Of a DNA stretch of 53,583 nt, positions 16,061-25,579 are shown piece after piece. The translations under genes were made by a program, and so were the position numbers. How positions within the stretch are numbered: the stretch's first letter is position 1; the number at the start of each line of letters is the position of its first letter. This stretch comes from Elusimicrobia bacterium UBA5214 (lineage in GTDB: Bacteria > Elusimicrobiota > UBA5214). The notes beneath the pieces were generated by a model. That model was not told where the DNA came from and did not search any database. It was given only the letters and a program-made list of their open reading frames with translations. The stretch covers positions 212,004-265,586 of the forward strand of contig DHVG01000014.1 of assembly GCA_002412545.1 (NCBI GenBank), given 5' to 3'.

Positions 16061-17350
16061 ATGGACAATAAAAAGAAAAAAAATATATTTGAGAATAAAT
16101 TGATTTTTGGTCCCAAAGGGATAGTTGCCTCAATTCGTTTTCTCATTTTTTTAGTAGTATTTTTTTTCCTTCTTTACGGACAGAAAACGACTTTTTTTAC
16201 TTACCGCTACATTATTCCAATCAGTATTTTTTATCTCTTGACTAACCTGATTTTTTTCGTTCTTCCGGATAGACTTTTTACCCAATCCTTAATAATTATT
16301 TTTTTGCTTGACCTATCTTTTATTTCTTTAGGGATATATCTTACCCAGGGATTTGAGACCGAACTTTATCTGATATATTTCTTGGTAATTTTTATGTCTG
16401 GTTTGACGCAAAATATTAAATTAAATCTTCTCACCAGTTTTGTTGCCGGGATGCTCTATTTAGGTATTTCTTTGAAGATTCAAGGCACCCAGGACTTACT
16501 CACTCCCGGTTTTCTTTTACGTTTTCCATTTATTTTTATTACCGGGTTATTTACAAGTTTTTATAGTTCGGAAATATTGCGTTGGAAACAAGAAACAAAA
16601 CAGAAGAGTATTGAATTGGGAACTGCTTTAGAAACTGCCCGGCAGAAAGAGGAGCAACTTATTAAACAAGAAAAAAAATTGTCTGAATTAGCCCTGATGG
16701 CTTCGGGGATAGCGCATGAGATAAATAATCCGTTGACCACTATTTTAGGTTACAGTCAATTAATTTTACAGGAAATGGGTGAGGAGAAAGAGCACGAGCA
16801 GGAGATACGAGAAATGATAAATGCGGCGTTAAGGTGTAAAAAAATTATCCAAGGTCTTCTAAGATTTTCTCACCAGGAAGAACCTAAATTTGCAACAGTA
16901 AATATAAACGAGATAGTGGAAAATAGTATCGTTGAGGTTGCGAACGAATTTAATCTTGCCGGAGTGCAAATCATCAAAAATCTTTCTACAAATTTAGGTG
17001 ATATTCTTGCCGATGGGGAACAATTAAAACAAGTTTTTGTAAATATTATGGATAACGCCAAAGATTCAATGTCTCAAGGTAACACTTTAACTGTTTCTAC
17101 TGAAAAAGAAAATAGCAAAATAAAAATTAAATTTACTGATACTGGTGTCGGTATTCCCAAGGAGATGATTGATAGAATTTTTGACCCATTTTTTACTACT
17201 AAAGAAACCGGTAAAGGTACTGGACTCGCTCTTTCAGAAAGTTACGGTATTGTTAAGAAACACGATGGTAAAATTGAAGTAGAAAGCGAGGTCGGTAAAG
17301 GTTCAACCTTTACCGTAATTATCTCGCAGGAACACAATTCAGTTAAATAA
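16061..17350 (+). CDS. Membrane sensor histidine kinase
   Basis: Two-component kinase of 429 residues. The N-terminal half (to about residue 175) has about six hydrophobic helices with no large periplasmic domain. A short coiled linker (about 178-210) follows, then the dimerisation/phosphoacceptor domain with the H box MASGIAHEINNPLTTILGYS (H219) and the ATPase domain: N box NIMDNAKDS, G1 DTGVGIP, F box FDPFFTTK, G2 GTGLALSES. No response regulator lies next to it, so it is an orphan in this window. The signal is unknown; multi-helix input domains often sense membrane or intramembrane cues. Confidence 0.88.
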   Translation: MDNKKKKNIFENKLIFGPKGIVASIRFLIFLVVFFFLLYGQKTTFFTYRYIIPISIFYLLTNLIFFVLPDRLFTQSLIIIFLLDLSFISLGIYLTQGFETELYLIYFLVIFMSGLTQNIKLNLLTSFVAGMLYLGISLKIQGTQDLLTPGFLLRFPFIFITGLFTSFYSSEILRWKQETKQKSIELGTALETARQKEEQLIKQEKKLSELALMASGIAHEINNPLTTILGYSQLILQEMGEEKEHEQEIREMINAALRCKKIIQGLLRFSHQEEPKFATVNINEIVENSIVEVANEFNLAGVQIIKNLSTNLGDILADGEQLKQVFVNIMDNAKDSMSQGNTLTVSTEKENSKIKIKFTDTGVGIPKEMIDRIFDPFFTTKETGKGTGLALSESYGIVKKHDGKIEVESEVGKGSTFTVIISQEHNSVK

Positions 17351-17414
17351 AAGTAATCCATTGTTTAACCTTGAAGTCCAACAAAAGTAAATAAAAATTC
17401 ACCTTGCCAACCTG

Positions 17415-17443
17415 TTGACAAATTCCTAATAATTTGGTAATGT
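17415..17443 (+). promoter_or_regulatory. Putative promoter before the broken barrel gene
   Basis: TTGACA (17415-17420), 17-bp spacer ending in TGG, TAATGT (17438-17443). Most of the 29-bp sequence, including the spacer ATAATtTGG, is shared with the promoter at 40896-40924. Confidence 0.6.
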
Positions 17444-17585
17444 CTAAGATGTAAAAATTTTTTATCTATTCATTACGAATGAATTGATGAAGAAATTAAC
17501 CGATAAAATCCGGTTAGAAACGGGGTTTCTCACCGGACTCGTAATTTTGATTCTGCTTTTACCTTCTTTGCTCCGGGCGGACTTA

Positions 17586-17611
17586 TCCTCCTTCGCTAAA
17601 GCTTCGGAGGA
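17586..17611. repeat. Palindrome encoding SSFAKASEDN-type peptide
   Basis: TCCTCC (17586-17591) and GGAGGA (17606-17611) are inverted around TTCGCTAAAGCTTC. It lies in frame just after the predicted signal peptide of the barrel gene. The peptide type is, from memory, common in genomes of uncultured bacteria with coding palindromes. Confidence 0.6.
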
Positions 17612-18275
17612 CAACTTTGCTTTTAGCGGTTACGGCGAGCAGGGAAGGAAATCTACCGCTGAGGATTATGAAGAGGAAGATACCGATGATGAATACACTT
17701 ATCAGAATTACCATCTTAAGTTTGAACAAGAGATATCGGAGCGGTTAAATTATGATATCAGCTCATTTGTTTATGACAAAGATTATCAAGAGCGTAATTC
17801 TTTGGATAATATTTCCCGGATATTTAAGACCAACTGGACTTATTCTCTAAAAAAACCGGAAGAAGAATTCCTAAAGTTAGATTTCAAACTGGAATATAAA
17901 GAGAAACGCTACGAGAATACCCCGGCGAATGAATACGCTGAGATGAAGTTTGTCCCTGCGCTTACCTGGGGAAGAAAAAACATCCATACCGTTGATTTAG
18001 CTTTGGGGATAGATAACTTTAATTATTTGGCATCAGGAGAGAAAGACCAGTTTAAGGTTTTTAGCCGGGTGGAAGGTAAAAGATATTTTGTAGAGAAGAA
18101 ATTGCTGCTTACCAGCGTATACAAGTTGGAGAATACCAAGCAGGAAAAAATTAACCGTAAGAGGACAAAACAGGAAATTTTCGGAGGTTTTGATTATCTC
18201 TTTGACCTTCCCTGGATTCATAAAATTATAACCCGAACGGACTGGGGACAGAGGGATACTAAGGAAGAAGGGGCC

Positions 18276-18313
18276 CTTCGACTCGCTCAGGGCGAATACT
18301 GAGTTTATCGAAG
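18276..18313. repeat. Palindrome at the frameshift site of the barrel gene
   Basis: Outer arms CTTCGA (18276-18281) and TCGAAG (18308-18313), inner arms CTCAG (18286-18290) and CTGAG (18299-18303). The stop codon of the first reading frame lies inside it. Confidence 0.7.
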
Positions 18314-18831
18314 TAGCACGAGATGAAGATTATGACTACGAATATTGGCGTTACTATACTAAAACCGAGCACCGGATAAATCCGAAATTGAAGACCGCAA
18401 TAAAATATCAATATTTCAAAAAAGATTATCTCAGTGCTGATTTGGACCACCGCGGTTTTTATCTCCAGAATTCCTGGGATTACGAAGTTTTAGATGACGA
18501 AAAACAGAGAATCGGTCTTGCTCTCGGACTCGAGCATAAAGAGGTGAAATATAATCTAAAAATTGGTAATGATTACCGGAAAGAAAGCGTAGAAATGAAA
18601 ACAAATTACAAGAGAAAGAAAAATTGGCAGAGTTCAATTGGGTTAGAACAGAATTTTTACGATTCAAGCAGCGATAAAAAAAGAACTTATCTTCGGATTT
18701 CCGCTGAAAAATTGTTTCTTGCCGGAGATTTGGTTTTATCTCTGGATTGGAAATACAAATATACCGCTTACGCAAAACAAGAGGATAAGCAACAGGAGGC
18801 AGTAAGAACCGCGTTCAGGTATAGATTCTAA

Positions 18832-19251
18832 CGGTTATTGTGAGTTTTCCGGGCTTATTTTTTTAGTTATCAGTTAATTGTTTTATTAGAAAATCTTCTG
18901 AGAATTTATTTAGAGCAGTGTCAATATTTCTTTGTAATTTCTTTCAATGATTTTTCCTTCTCCAAAACCCCAGAAAGTATTGTTTAACACTATAATTTTA
19001 GTCCATTTACAATCCAGCGCCTCAAGTGTTCGCAATCATTATACCCAAATACAATTTTTTCTTGCCTTTTTTAAATCTTTTTGTTAGAATTTTATTTTCG
19101 TGGTAGAAATTTATTTGAATTTTGTGTCAAATTTGGAGAAGATAAAAAAAAATTTAAAAATCTTCTTGACAAATCTCAAGTTTATAATTTATAATTTATA
19201 CTTCATAGCTAAAACAAAGAAAAAATATAATTAAAGGGGAGGAGAAAAAAA
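18832..19251. other. Gene-poor gap of 420 bp with a promoter at its right end
   Basis: No + strand gene is visible. On the - strand a 41-codon open stretch (19035 down to 18910) reads as a plausible but unrecognised protein fragment (TLEALDCKWTKIIVLNN, FWGFGEGK), possibly a gene remnant. The right end carries the promoter of the next operon and the GGGGAGGAG ribosome site of the epimerase gene. Confidence 0.4.
19166..19195 (+). promoter_or_regulatory. Strong sigma70-type promoter of the carbohydrate/partner-switch block
   Basis: Consensus TTGACA (19166-19171), 18-bp spacer, consensus TATAAT (19190-19195). The first gene starts 56 bp after the -10 box. The genes that follow to 23656 are closely spaced on the same strand. 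Confidence 0.75.
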
Positions 19252-21081
19252 ATGGATAAGAATGACAAGATGTTGTTTGAATTTTCAGATTTGGTTGCTG
19301 GCTATGTGACCAAGTTTGATAAGGGAAAAGGTGTATTCGGATTCAAAACTACGGACGGACGCGAATTTGCAGTGAAACTTACATCAAACACATTTGCTCG
19401 GAATGCACGTAATCTTGGTGAACCGTATATGGATAGTACCGGTCAGATGTATGACTTATTAAAGCCCGGGCAATATATGTTCGTATACGGTATATTCTAT
19501 CCGGAAAAGAATGGACACACATTTGAAGCAAAAATTTTAGATTTCCCGGGAAAAAAATTAGACAAGTTTAGATTTGAAGAACCCGATTGGTGGGTGAAAC
19601 AAGCAGGAGAAATATGCGACTTCTTCCTTCGTGCACAGTTTGGTGGAAGTGGAAACATTGATTACGCTAATTATAGAACAAGAATATCGCTGACCGGTGC
19701 ACGGGGAGGCGACTACCGACAGGAAACAGATACCATTTCACGACTTATTTATGGACTCGCTTCAGCATTTCTTCTCACTGGAGAAGACCGTTTTCTTGAA
19801 GGAGCAGAAAAAGGTACACAGTATTTAAGAGACCATATGCGTTTTTATGATGTAGATGAAAATGTTGTCTACTGGTATCACGGAATTGATGTAAAAGGAG
19901 GTCGGGAACATAAAGTATTTGCTTCTGAATTCGGTGATGATTATGATGCGATACCAATGTACGAACAGATATATGCTTTAGCCGGACCAACTCAGACCTA
20001 TCGGATAAACGGTGACTCTGCAATAATGAAAGATATTAAAATGACGATAGACCTCTTTGACCGTTTTTTCTTAGACAAGAAAGGAGAGGGATATTTTTCT
20101 CACATAGACCCGGTTACGCTTGACCCACGGAGTGAAAGTTTGGGAGGAAACCAGGGACGGAAGAATTGGAATTCAGTCGGTGACCATGCACCGGCATACC
20201 TAATAAATCTCTGGTTAGCAACCGGTAATCCCAAATATCGCGAATTCCTGAAATATACTGCCGATTGTATTGTAAACCATTTCCCGGATTATGATAATAG
20301 TCCTTTTGTTAATGAACGTTTCCATGAAGACTGGAGTCATGACCCTAACTGGGGTTGGCAGGGTGACCGTGCTGTTGTCGGACATAATCTAAAAATTGCG
20401 TGGAACCTGATGCGGATTAACAATCTTACCCCGGATAAAAAATATGTTGACTTAGCAAAGAAAATTGCCGAAATTATGCCGAAGGTTGGTATGGATGTTC
20501 AGCGTGGCGGCTGGTATGATGTTATGGAAAGAAGACTTAAAGAAAGTGAAGAATTTCACCGTTTTGCCTGGCATGACCGTAAAGCTTGGTGGCAGCAGGA
20601 GCAAGCTATTCTGGCATACCAAATTTTGTATGGTGTACTAAAAGAGGGGACTCACTTAAGATATGCCCGTGAAGCAGCTGCCTTTTATAACGCATTTTTC
20701 CTTGACTACGAAGATGGTGCGGTCTATTTCAATGTGCTTGCCAACGGATTGCCGTATCTATTGGGGACAGAGCGGATGAAAGGAAGTCATTCAATGAGTG
20801 CGTATCACTCAGTTGAACTCTGTTATCTTTCAACTGTATATATTAATCTACTTCATACTAAACAACCGGTAGAACTTTATTTTAAACCATTAGTTAACGG
20901 GTTTGCTAATGATTTACTTAGAGTGCAACCGGATATTCTTCCACCGGGAAGTGTGAAAATTTCAGATGTATGGGTTGACGGTAATCCATGGAAGAATTTT
21001 GATGCAGAAAAACTTACCGTAGAACTTCCCAATCTTAATTATCGTCCGAAAATTAAAGTCCGCTTGGTTCCGGTTGGATAA
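19252..21081 (+). CDS. AGE-family (N-acylglucosamine 2-epimerase-like) protein with extra N-terminal domain
   Basis: A 609-residue cytoplasmic protein (no signal peptide). Residues 1-95 form a small beta-rich domain (VAGYVTKFDKGKGVFGFKT, GQYMFVYGIFYPEKNG). Residues about 108-525 form an (alpha/alpha)6 barrel of the AGE type: VVGHNLKIAWNLMR and HDRKAWWQQEQAI correspond to the conserved histidine and WW segments of N-acylglucosamine and cellobiose 2-epimerases. A beta-rich tail ends the protein. Likely role: epimerising or isomerising the reducing end of a sugar or oligosaccharide. It is first behind the promoter at 19166 and precedes a STAS gene and glgX, so an oligosaccharide from storage glucan is a reasonable substrate guess. 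A glycoside hydrolase of similar fold is the alternative. Confidence 0.7.
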   Translation: MDKNDKMLFEFSDLVAGYVTKFDKGKGVFGFKTTDGREFAVKLTSNTFARNARNLGEPYMDSTGQMYDLLKPGQYMFVYGIFYPEKNGHTFEAKILDFPGKKLDKFRFEEPDWWVKQAGEICDFFLRAQFGGSGNIDYANYRTRISLTGARGGDYRQETDTISRLIYGLASAFLLTGEDRFLEGAEKGTQYLRDHMRFYDVDENVVYWYHGIDVKGGREHKVFASEFGDDYDAIPMYEQIYALAGPTQTYRINGDSAIMKDIKMTIDLFDRFFLDKKGEGYFSHIDPVTLDPRSESLGGNQGRKNWNSVGDHAPAYLINLWLATGNPKYREFLKYTADCIVNHFPDYDNSPFVNERFHEDWSHDPNWGWQGDRAVVGHNLKIAWNLMRINNLTPDKKYVDLAKKIAEIMPKVGMDVQRGGWYDVMERRLKESEEFHRFAWHDRKAWWQQEQAILAYQILYGVLKEGTHLRYAREAAAFYNAFFLDYEDGAVYFNVLANGLPYLLGTERMKGSHSMSAYHSVELCYLSTVYINLLHTKQPVELYFKPLVNGFANDLLRVQPDILPPGSVKISDVWVDGNPWKNFDAEKLTVELPNLNYRPKIKVRLVPVG

Positions 21082-21173
21082 TAACTTGCGTTATGGCCAG
21101 TTGAATTAGGTAATGTATTATCTAAACAAATAGACCTATTTGGAAATAAAAAACTGGATTAGTGAGGTGAATT

Positions 21174-21509
21174 ATGGAAATTAAAGCTACTACTCAGAAT
21201 GAAGTTACAGTCATAGAAATTACTGGTTGTATAGATGGCAACACCGCACCAAAGGCTGAGGAGGAAATAATGAAATATGTTGTTCCCGGCTGCCGTCTTG
21301 TTTTGAATATGAGTCAGTGTAACTATATCTCCAGTGCGGGGCTACGGGTGCTTTTAGTGATTGGTAAACAGATTCTGTTAAAAAACGGGAGTTGGGTTTT
21401 TGCCGGTTTATCCGAAGAAATAAAAGATGTAATGGATATGACCGGATTTAGTAATTTTTTCAAGACATACACTACGGTCAATGAAGCAGTTAATGCTTTG
21501 AGATCCTAA
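21174..21509 (+). CDS. STAS-domain anti-sigma factor antagonist (first copy)
   Basis: A 111-residue single STAS domain of the SpoIIAA/RsbV type. In partner switching the unphosphorylated form binds the anti-sigma kinase and frees its target; kinase phosphorylation inactivates it and a PP2C phosphatase restores it. The phosphoacceptor serine corresponds to S54 in YISSAGLRVLL; the first residues (VTVIEITGCIDGNTAP) are typical. It lies between the epimerase gene and glgX in the same direction. A second STAS gene is at 23693 and the kinase at 24142. Confidence 0.88.
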   Translation: MEIKATTQNEVTVIEITGCIDGNTAPKAEEEIMKYVVPGCRLVLNMSQCNYISSAGLRVLLVIGKQILLKNGSWVFAGLSEEIKDVMDMTGFSNFFKTYTTVNEAVNALRS

Positions 21510-21538
21510 ACCGTGGATAGATTGGTTAAAAAAAGAAA

Positions 21539-23656
21539 ATGTTAAGAATTGATTCTCATCCGACTCACACATACGGCGATTTCAAACTTCGTATCGGTAA
21601 GCCGATACCTTTTGGTGCGACCATAGTTCCGAGTGGAGTAAATTTTTCTGTATATTCCCCCCATGCCACTCGTTGTGAATTAGTGTTATTTGAGAAACAT
21701 GCACCTCAGCCGTTTGCCATAATTCCTTTTCGGGATGAATTCCGGATTGGTAATGTGTTTACTATGGTTGTATTTGACTTGGATTACGAGAATATTGAAT
21801 ACGCTTATCGTATGGATGGACCATTTGACCCCAAAGAAGGACATCGGTTTGATAAGACAAAATTTCTTATGGACCCTTACACAAAATGTATCGGTGGACG
21901 AGATATCTGGGGCGAAGAACCTAATTGGAATGATGTTTATCCTCATCGGGCACGTATTTATTTTGACGATTTTGACTGGGAACAAGACCATCCGTTGGAA
22001 ATACCAATAGAAGATTTAGTAGTTTATGAAATGCATGTTCGTGGATTTACCCGACATCTTTCTTCCGGGGTTAAGCACCCGGGTACATTCGCGGGAATAC
22101 GAGAAAAGATTCCTTATCTCAAAGAACTCGGGGTCAACTGCATAGAACTTATGCCGATACATGAGTTTAACGAGTTTGAAAACTCGCGTATTTCTCCGGT
22201 CAACGGTCAGCGGTTGATAAACTACTGGGGATATAGCAATATCGGTTTCTTTGCCCCTAAGGCAGGTTATGCGGCAACCGGGAAATACGGGATGCAAGTT
22301 GACGAATTGAAGACATTGGTTAAAGAACTGCATAAAAATGGGATAGAAGTAATTTTAGATGTAGTGTTTAACCACACTGCGGAAGGTAATGAAAACGGTC
22401 CTTGCATTTCTTATCGGGGAATAGATAACAAAACTTACTATATGCTTACTCCGGATGGTTATTATTACAATTTCAGTGGTTGTGGTAACACTTTAAACTG
22501 TAACAACCCGATTGTTCGGAATATGATTCTTGATTGTCTTCGCTATTGGGCAACCGATTATCACATTGACGGATTCCGTTTTGATTTGGCCGCTATTTTA
22601 GGACGTGACCAAAACGGTGCACCGATGCATAGTCCACCTCTTTTGGAAACATTGGCATTTGACCCGGTGCTCGGGAAATGTAAACTCATTGCTGAGGCTT
22701 GGGATGCTGGAGGGTTATATCAAGTAGGGTCATTTCCTTCATGGGGTAGATGGGCAGAATGGAATGGCAAGTACCGCGATGACTTGAGGAGGTTTCTGAG
22801 AGGTGATGATGGTTTGCTTGGTGCAATGGCCCAGCGGTTACAGGGGTCGCCTGACTTGTATCAATGGCAGCAACGCGGAAATCGTGCTTCCATAAACTTT
22901 ATTACCGCACATGATGGGTTTACTCTAATGGACCTTGTATCTCACAACTGGAAACATAACGAAGCTAACGGTGAAAATAACAATGATGGTGGTAACGATA
23001 ACTACAGTTGGAATTGCGGATGGGAAGGAAATACTGATGACCCGGTTATTAACAATTTGCGAATCAAACAAATAAAAAATGCAATAACAATGCTCTTAAT
23101 AAGTCAAGGTACTCCGATGGTTTTGTCAGGCGATGAAATGGGTAAATCTCAAGGGGGAAATAATAACGCTTACTGTCAGGATAACGAAATTTCGTGGTTG
23201 GATTGGGGACTGTTGAAAAAAAATGTTCAAATATTCAATTTTTTCAAGAATATGATTGCCTTCCGCCGTAACCATCCTGTTTTACGAAATGGGACTCACT
23301 TTAAAAACACAGATTATATGGGTAGCGGATACCCAGACATTTCCTGGCATGGACAAAAAGCATGGTATGTTGACTGGTCATCAGGAAGCAGGATGATTGC
23401 ATTTCTTCTGTGTGGTAAACATGCCAAGGGAGGGACAGTTTCCGATAACTACATTTATATTGCGATGAACATGCACTGGGAAATGCATGGATTTGAACTG
23501 CCTAAATTGCCCGGAGGAATGAAATGGTATATATTCGCCAATACCGATGTTCCAGTACCAAATGATATATATAGTCCCGGGGAAGAGGTCTTAATAGAAA
23601 ACCAATATGAGTTTTTAGTAGGACCGAGGTCAGTAATTGTATTGGTAGGAAAATAA
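21539..23656 (+). CDS. glgX: Glycogen debranching enzyme, GlgX/isoamylase type
   Basis: GH13 alpha-1,6-glucosidase that removes branches from glycogen in the cytoplasm. The N-terminal CBM48-like domain (IPFGATIVPSGVNFSVYSPH) precedes the catalytic barrel: VIDVVFNHTAEG-type motif as VILDVVFNHTAEGNE, nucleophile D349 in DGFRFDLAAIL, acid/base E386 in LIAEAWDAGG, third acid D459 in TAHDGFTL. The 705-residue length is normal. The start ATG 21539 has only a weak AAGA ribosome site. Flanked on both sides by STAS genes, it probably shares their transcript, which suggests glucan breakdown is under the partner switch or made with it. Confidence 0.93.
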   Translation: MLRIDSHPTHTYGDFKLRIGKPIPFGATIVPSGVNFSVYSPHATRCELVLFEKHAPQPFAIIPFRDEFRIGNVFTMVVFDLDYENIEYAYRMDGPFDPKEGHRFDKTKFLMDPYTKCIGGRDIWGEEPNWNDVYPHRARIYFDDFDWEQDHPLEIPIEDLVVYEMHVRGFTRHLSSGVKHPGTFAGIREKIPYLKELGVNCIELMPIHEFNEFENSRISPVNGQRLINYWGYSNIGFFAPKAGYAATGKYGMQVDELKTLVKELHKNGIEVILDVVFNHTAEGNENGPCISYRGIDNKTYYMLTPDGYYYNFSGCGNTLNCNNPIVRNMILDCLRYWATDYHIDGFRFDLAAILGRDQNGAPMHSPPLLETLAFDPVLGKCKLIAEAWDAGGLYQVGSFPSWGRWAEWNGKYRDDLRRFLRGDDGLLGAMAQRLQGSPDLYQWQQRGNRASINFITAHDGFTLMDLVSHNWKHNEANGENNNDGGNDNYSWNCGWEGNTDDPVINNLRIKQIKNAITMLLISQGTPMVLSGDEMGKSQGGNNNAYCQDNEISWLDWGLLKKNVQIFNFFKNMIAFRRNHPVLRNGTHFKNTDYMGSGYPDISWHGQKAWYVDWSSGSRMIAFLLCGKHAKGGTVSDNYIYIAMNMHWEMHGFELPKLPGGMKWYIFANTDVPVPNDIYSPGEEVLIENQYEFLVGPRSVIVLVGK

Positions 23657-23692
23657 AATCTTTATTTATATAGAAAATTGAAGGAGGTAAAA

Positions 23693-24013
23693 ATGGAAAC
23701 AAATTTTTCTGTCTCTTTGGAAAATGGTGTGGCGAAGATGACCCTTGCAGGTAGGATTGACGCAACTAATGCTCCAGCACTTCAAGATGAAGTGAAGAAG
23801 TTAGTCGGACAGACTGTAAACAAAATCGTCTTCTTCGTTAAAGATTTGGAGTATATTGCCAGTGCTGGATTACGAGTAATCGTTTTTGCTAAACAAAAAT
23901 TAGGTGTGGCTGCACAGGTGTATCTAATTGGTGCCCAGGAATCTGTCCTTAATGTAGTAAAAATGAGCGGGTTGGATAATTTTATGACAATCCAGGATAA
24001 GTTTGAAGAATAG
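23693..24013 (+). CDS. STAS-domain anti-sigma factor antagonist (second copy)
   Basis: A 106-residue STAS domain, with the phosphoacceptor serine at S57 in YIASAGLRVIVF. It starts at ATG 23693 after AAGGAGGT, 36 bp after glgX; an in-frame TTG at 23678 is upstream of that ribosome site. It differs clearly from the first STAS protein, so the two are old paralogues, perhaps answering different phosphatases. It directly precedes the kinase gene. Confidence 0.88.
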   Translation: METNFSVSLENGVAKMTLAGRIDATNAPALQDEVKKLVGQTVNKIVFFVKDLEYIASAGLRVIVFAKQKLGVAAQVYLIGAQESVLNVVKMSGLDNFMTIQDKFEE

Positions 24014-24141
24014 TTCTCTCCGGGTCGGAATCCTTGCTACTTCAGTACAAGAATGTAATCAGTATAATCGTTTTTTTTCGGTGATTTATTTTTTTTTGCC
24101 TGTTTAACTGGATATAAACTAAAACTCAAAGGACATTCATT

Positions 24142-24561
24142 ATGGAACATAAAACTTTTGTTGCAAAGATGGAAAATTTAGAATTGATGATAAATTTTAT
24201 TTTAGTCCACGCTCGTAAGCAAGGTTTTGACGAGAAAATGTTAGGACAAATACATCTGGTTGCTGAGGAAGCATTGGTAAATGTAGTTAACTACGGCTAT
24301 CCGGGGAAGACCGGTGATATAGAAATTGCCTGCGGACCGGCAGAAGATAAACAAGGGATACTAATTGAAATAGTTGATTCCGGAATTCCGTTTAATCCTT
24401 TAGAAAAACCAGAACCCGATATCAATCTTCCTCTTGAAGAACGTGGTATTGGCGGGCTTGGAATATTCATGATTAAAAAGATTATGGATAAAGTAACCTA
24501 TAAACGGGAGAACGACAAAAATTTTCTATCTCTTGTGAAATATGTAGGTTCAACTAAATAA
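24142..24561 (+). CDS. RsbW/SpoIIAB-like serine kinase (anti-sigma regulatory factor)
   Basis: A 139-residue GHKL ATPase-fold kinase. It shows the N box HLVAEEALVNVVNYGYP, G1 EIVDSGIPFNP, the linker P-E-x-D(I)NLPLEERGIGGLGIF(M) of this family, and FLSLVKY at the end. It would phosphorylate the STAS proteins nearby. No sigma factor is adjacent, so its target may be elsewhere or not a sigma factor. The last 66 codons exist again, about 98% identical at the DNA level, at 27749-27947. Confidence 0.88.
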   Translation: MEHKTFVAKMENLELMINFILVHARKQGFDEKMLGQIHLVAEEALVNVVNYGYPGKTGDIEIACGPAEDKQGILIEIVDSGIPFNPLEKPEPDINLPLEERGIGGLGIFMIKKIMDKVTYKRENDKNFLSLVKYVGSTK

Positions 24562-24589
24562 AAAATTTGTCAGCAGAAAGGCATAATAA

Positions 24590-25579
24590 ATGATAAAAAA
24601 ATTTCTGATATCGATAATTGTAGTTTCCATAATGTTCTGCAAGATTTGTGTATGTGCGGAAAGAGTTAAAAAAACTTCATTACTTCCTTTGTGGGAACCG
24701 CAGGCACAATTTGCAGGATATTATGTGGCTTATGAGAAAGGTATTTATAAAAAGTATGGACTTGATGTAACCATAATTAAGGGAGGACCGGATTATCCAC
24801 CTGACCAATGGCTTGAAAAGGGAAAGGTTGATTTTGCCATTATGTGGCTTTCTGCAGGGATACAACAGCGTTTTAGTGGAGTAAGAATCTTGAATGTCGG
24901 TCAGATTATACAGCGTTCGGCATTAATGTTGGTTGCAAAAAAGTCAAGTGGGATAAAGAGCCCAAAAGATATTGATGGAAAAAAGGTGAGTCTCTGGGAT
25001 GGACTTTTGCGTCTACAGCCGATAGCTTTCTTTAATAAATATGGTCTCAAGGTAAAGATTATACCCCAGTCATATTCAGTGAATCTTTTTCTCAGAGGTG
25101 GTGTGGATGTTGTTTCGGCAATGTGGTATAACGAGTATCATACAATACTTAGTTCAGGTATTAATGAAGACGAACTTGTGGGATTTTTTTTTGATAAACA
25201 TGAATTAAACTTCCCGGAAGATGGTATTTATACTCTTGAGAAAACTTTTCAGAAAGACCCGGCATTGTCACTTTCTTTTGTAAAAGCATCTATAGAAGGA
25301 TGGAAGTATGCTTTTGAACATCCGGATGAAGCGCTGGATATTGTGTTAAAATATATGCGAATAGCAGGTATCCCAGCAAACAGAGTGCACCAGAAGTGGA
25401 TGCTGGATAGAATGAAGGACATTATACTTACCGATAATGACTATACCGGGATTGGCATATTAAAACAGTCAGATTATGACCGGGTAGCAAGTGAACTAAA
25501 GAAGAATAGTTTAGTTAAAAATATCCCCAATTTTGAGGAGTTTTTTGTTAGTCATGATAAAAAATATAATAAGAAATAG
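24590..25579 (+). CDS. Periplasmic substrate-binding protein, NMT1/THI5-like
   Basis: An exported type II binding protein. Signal peptide residues 1-24 (hydrophobic core FLISIIVVSIMFCKICVCA), then QAQFAGYYVAYEKGIYKKYGLDVTI, the signature of the NMT1/THI5 group, which includes pyrimidine-precursor, sulfonate and related binding proteins. The 329-residue length is usual. No permease or ATPase genes are nearby. It overlaps the start region of the Cache-SpoIIE gene (ATG 25554), so it is more likely a sensor partner of that protein than part of a transporter. The ligand is unknown. Confidence 0.8.
   Translation: MIKKFLISIIVVSIMFCKICVCAERVKKTSLLPLWEPQAQFAGYYVAYEKGIYKKYGLDVTIIKGGPDYPPDQWLEKGKVDFAIMWLSAGIQQRFSGVRILNVGQIIQRSALMLVAKKSSGIKSPKDIDGKKVSLWDGLLRLQPIAFFNKYGLKVKIIPQSYSVNLFLRGGVDVVSAMWYNEYHTILSSGINEDELVGFFFDKHELNFPEDGIYTLEKTFQKDPALSLSFVKASIEGWKYAFEHPDEALDIVLKYMRIAGIPANRVHQKWMLDRMKDIILTDNDYTGIGILKQSDYDRVASELKKNSLVKNIPNFEEFFVSHDKKYNKK

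Larger units (their letters stand above)
17484..18831 (+). pseudogene. Outer-membrane beta-barrel-like protein, broken by a frameshift at a palindrome
   Basis: A signal peptide-like start (MKKLTDKIRLETGFLTGLVI, LLPSLLRAD) leads into a long run of alternating aromatic/charged strands (YDISSFVYDKDYQERN, LKLDFKLEYKEKRYEN) ending in a C-terminal aromatic residue (RTAFRYRF), the style of an outer-membrane barrel. The first frame ends at TGA 18300-18302. A second frame, open across the same place, continues the same kind of protein to 18831 (FIEVARDEDYDYEYW onward). The break coincides with a palindromic repeat at 18276-18313. Another palindrome encodes SSFAKASEDN just after the signal peptide. No specific family recognised. 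It is either a true broken gene or a sequencing error. Confidence 0.7.
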
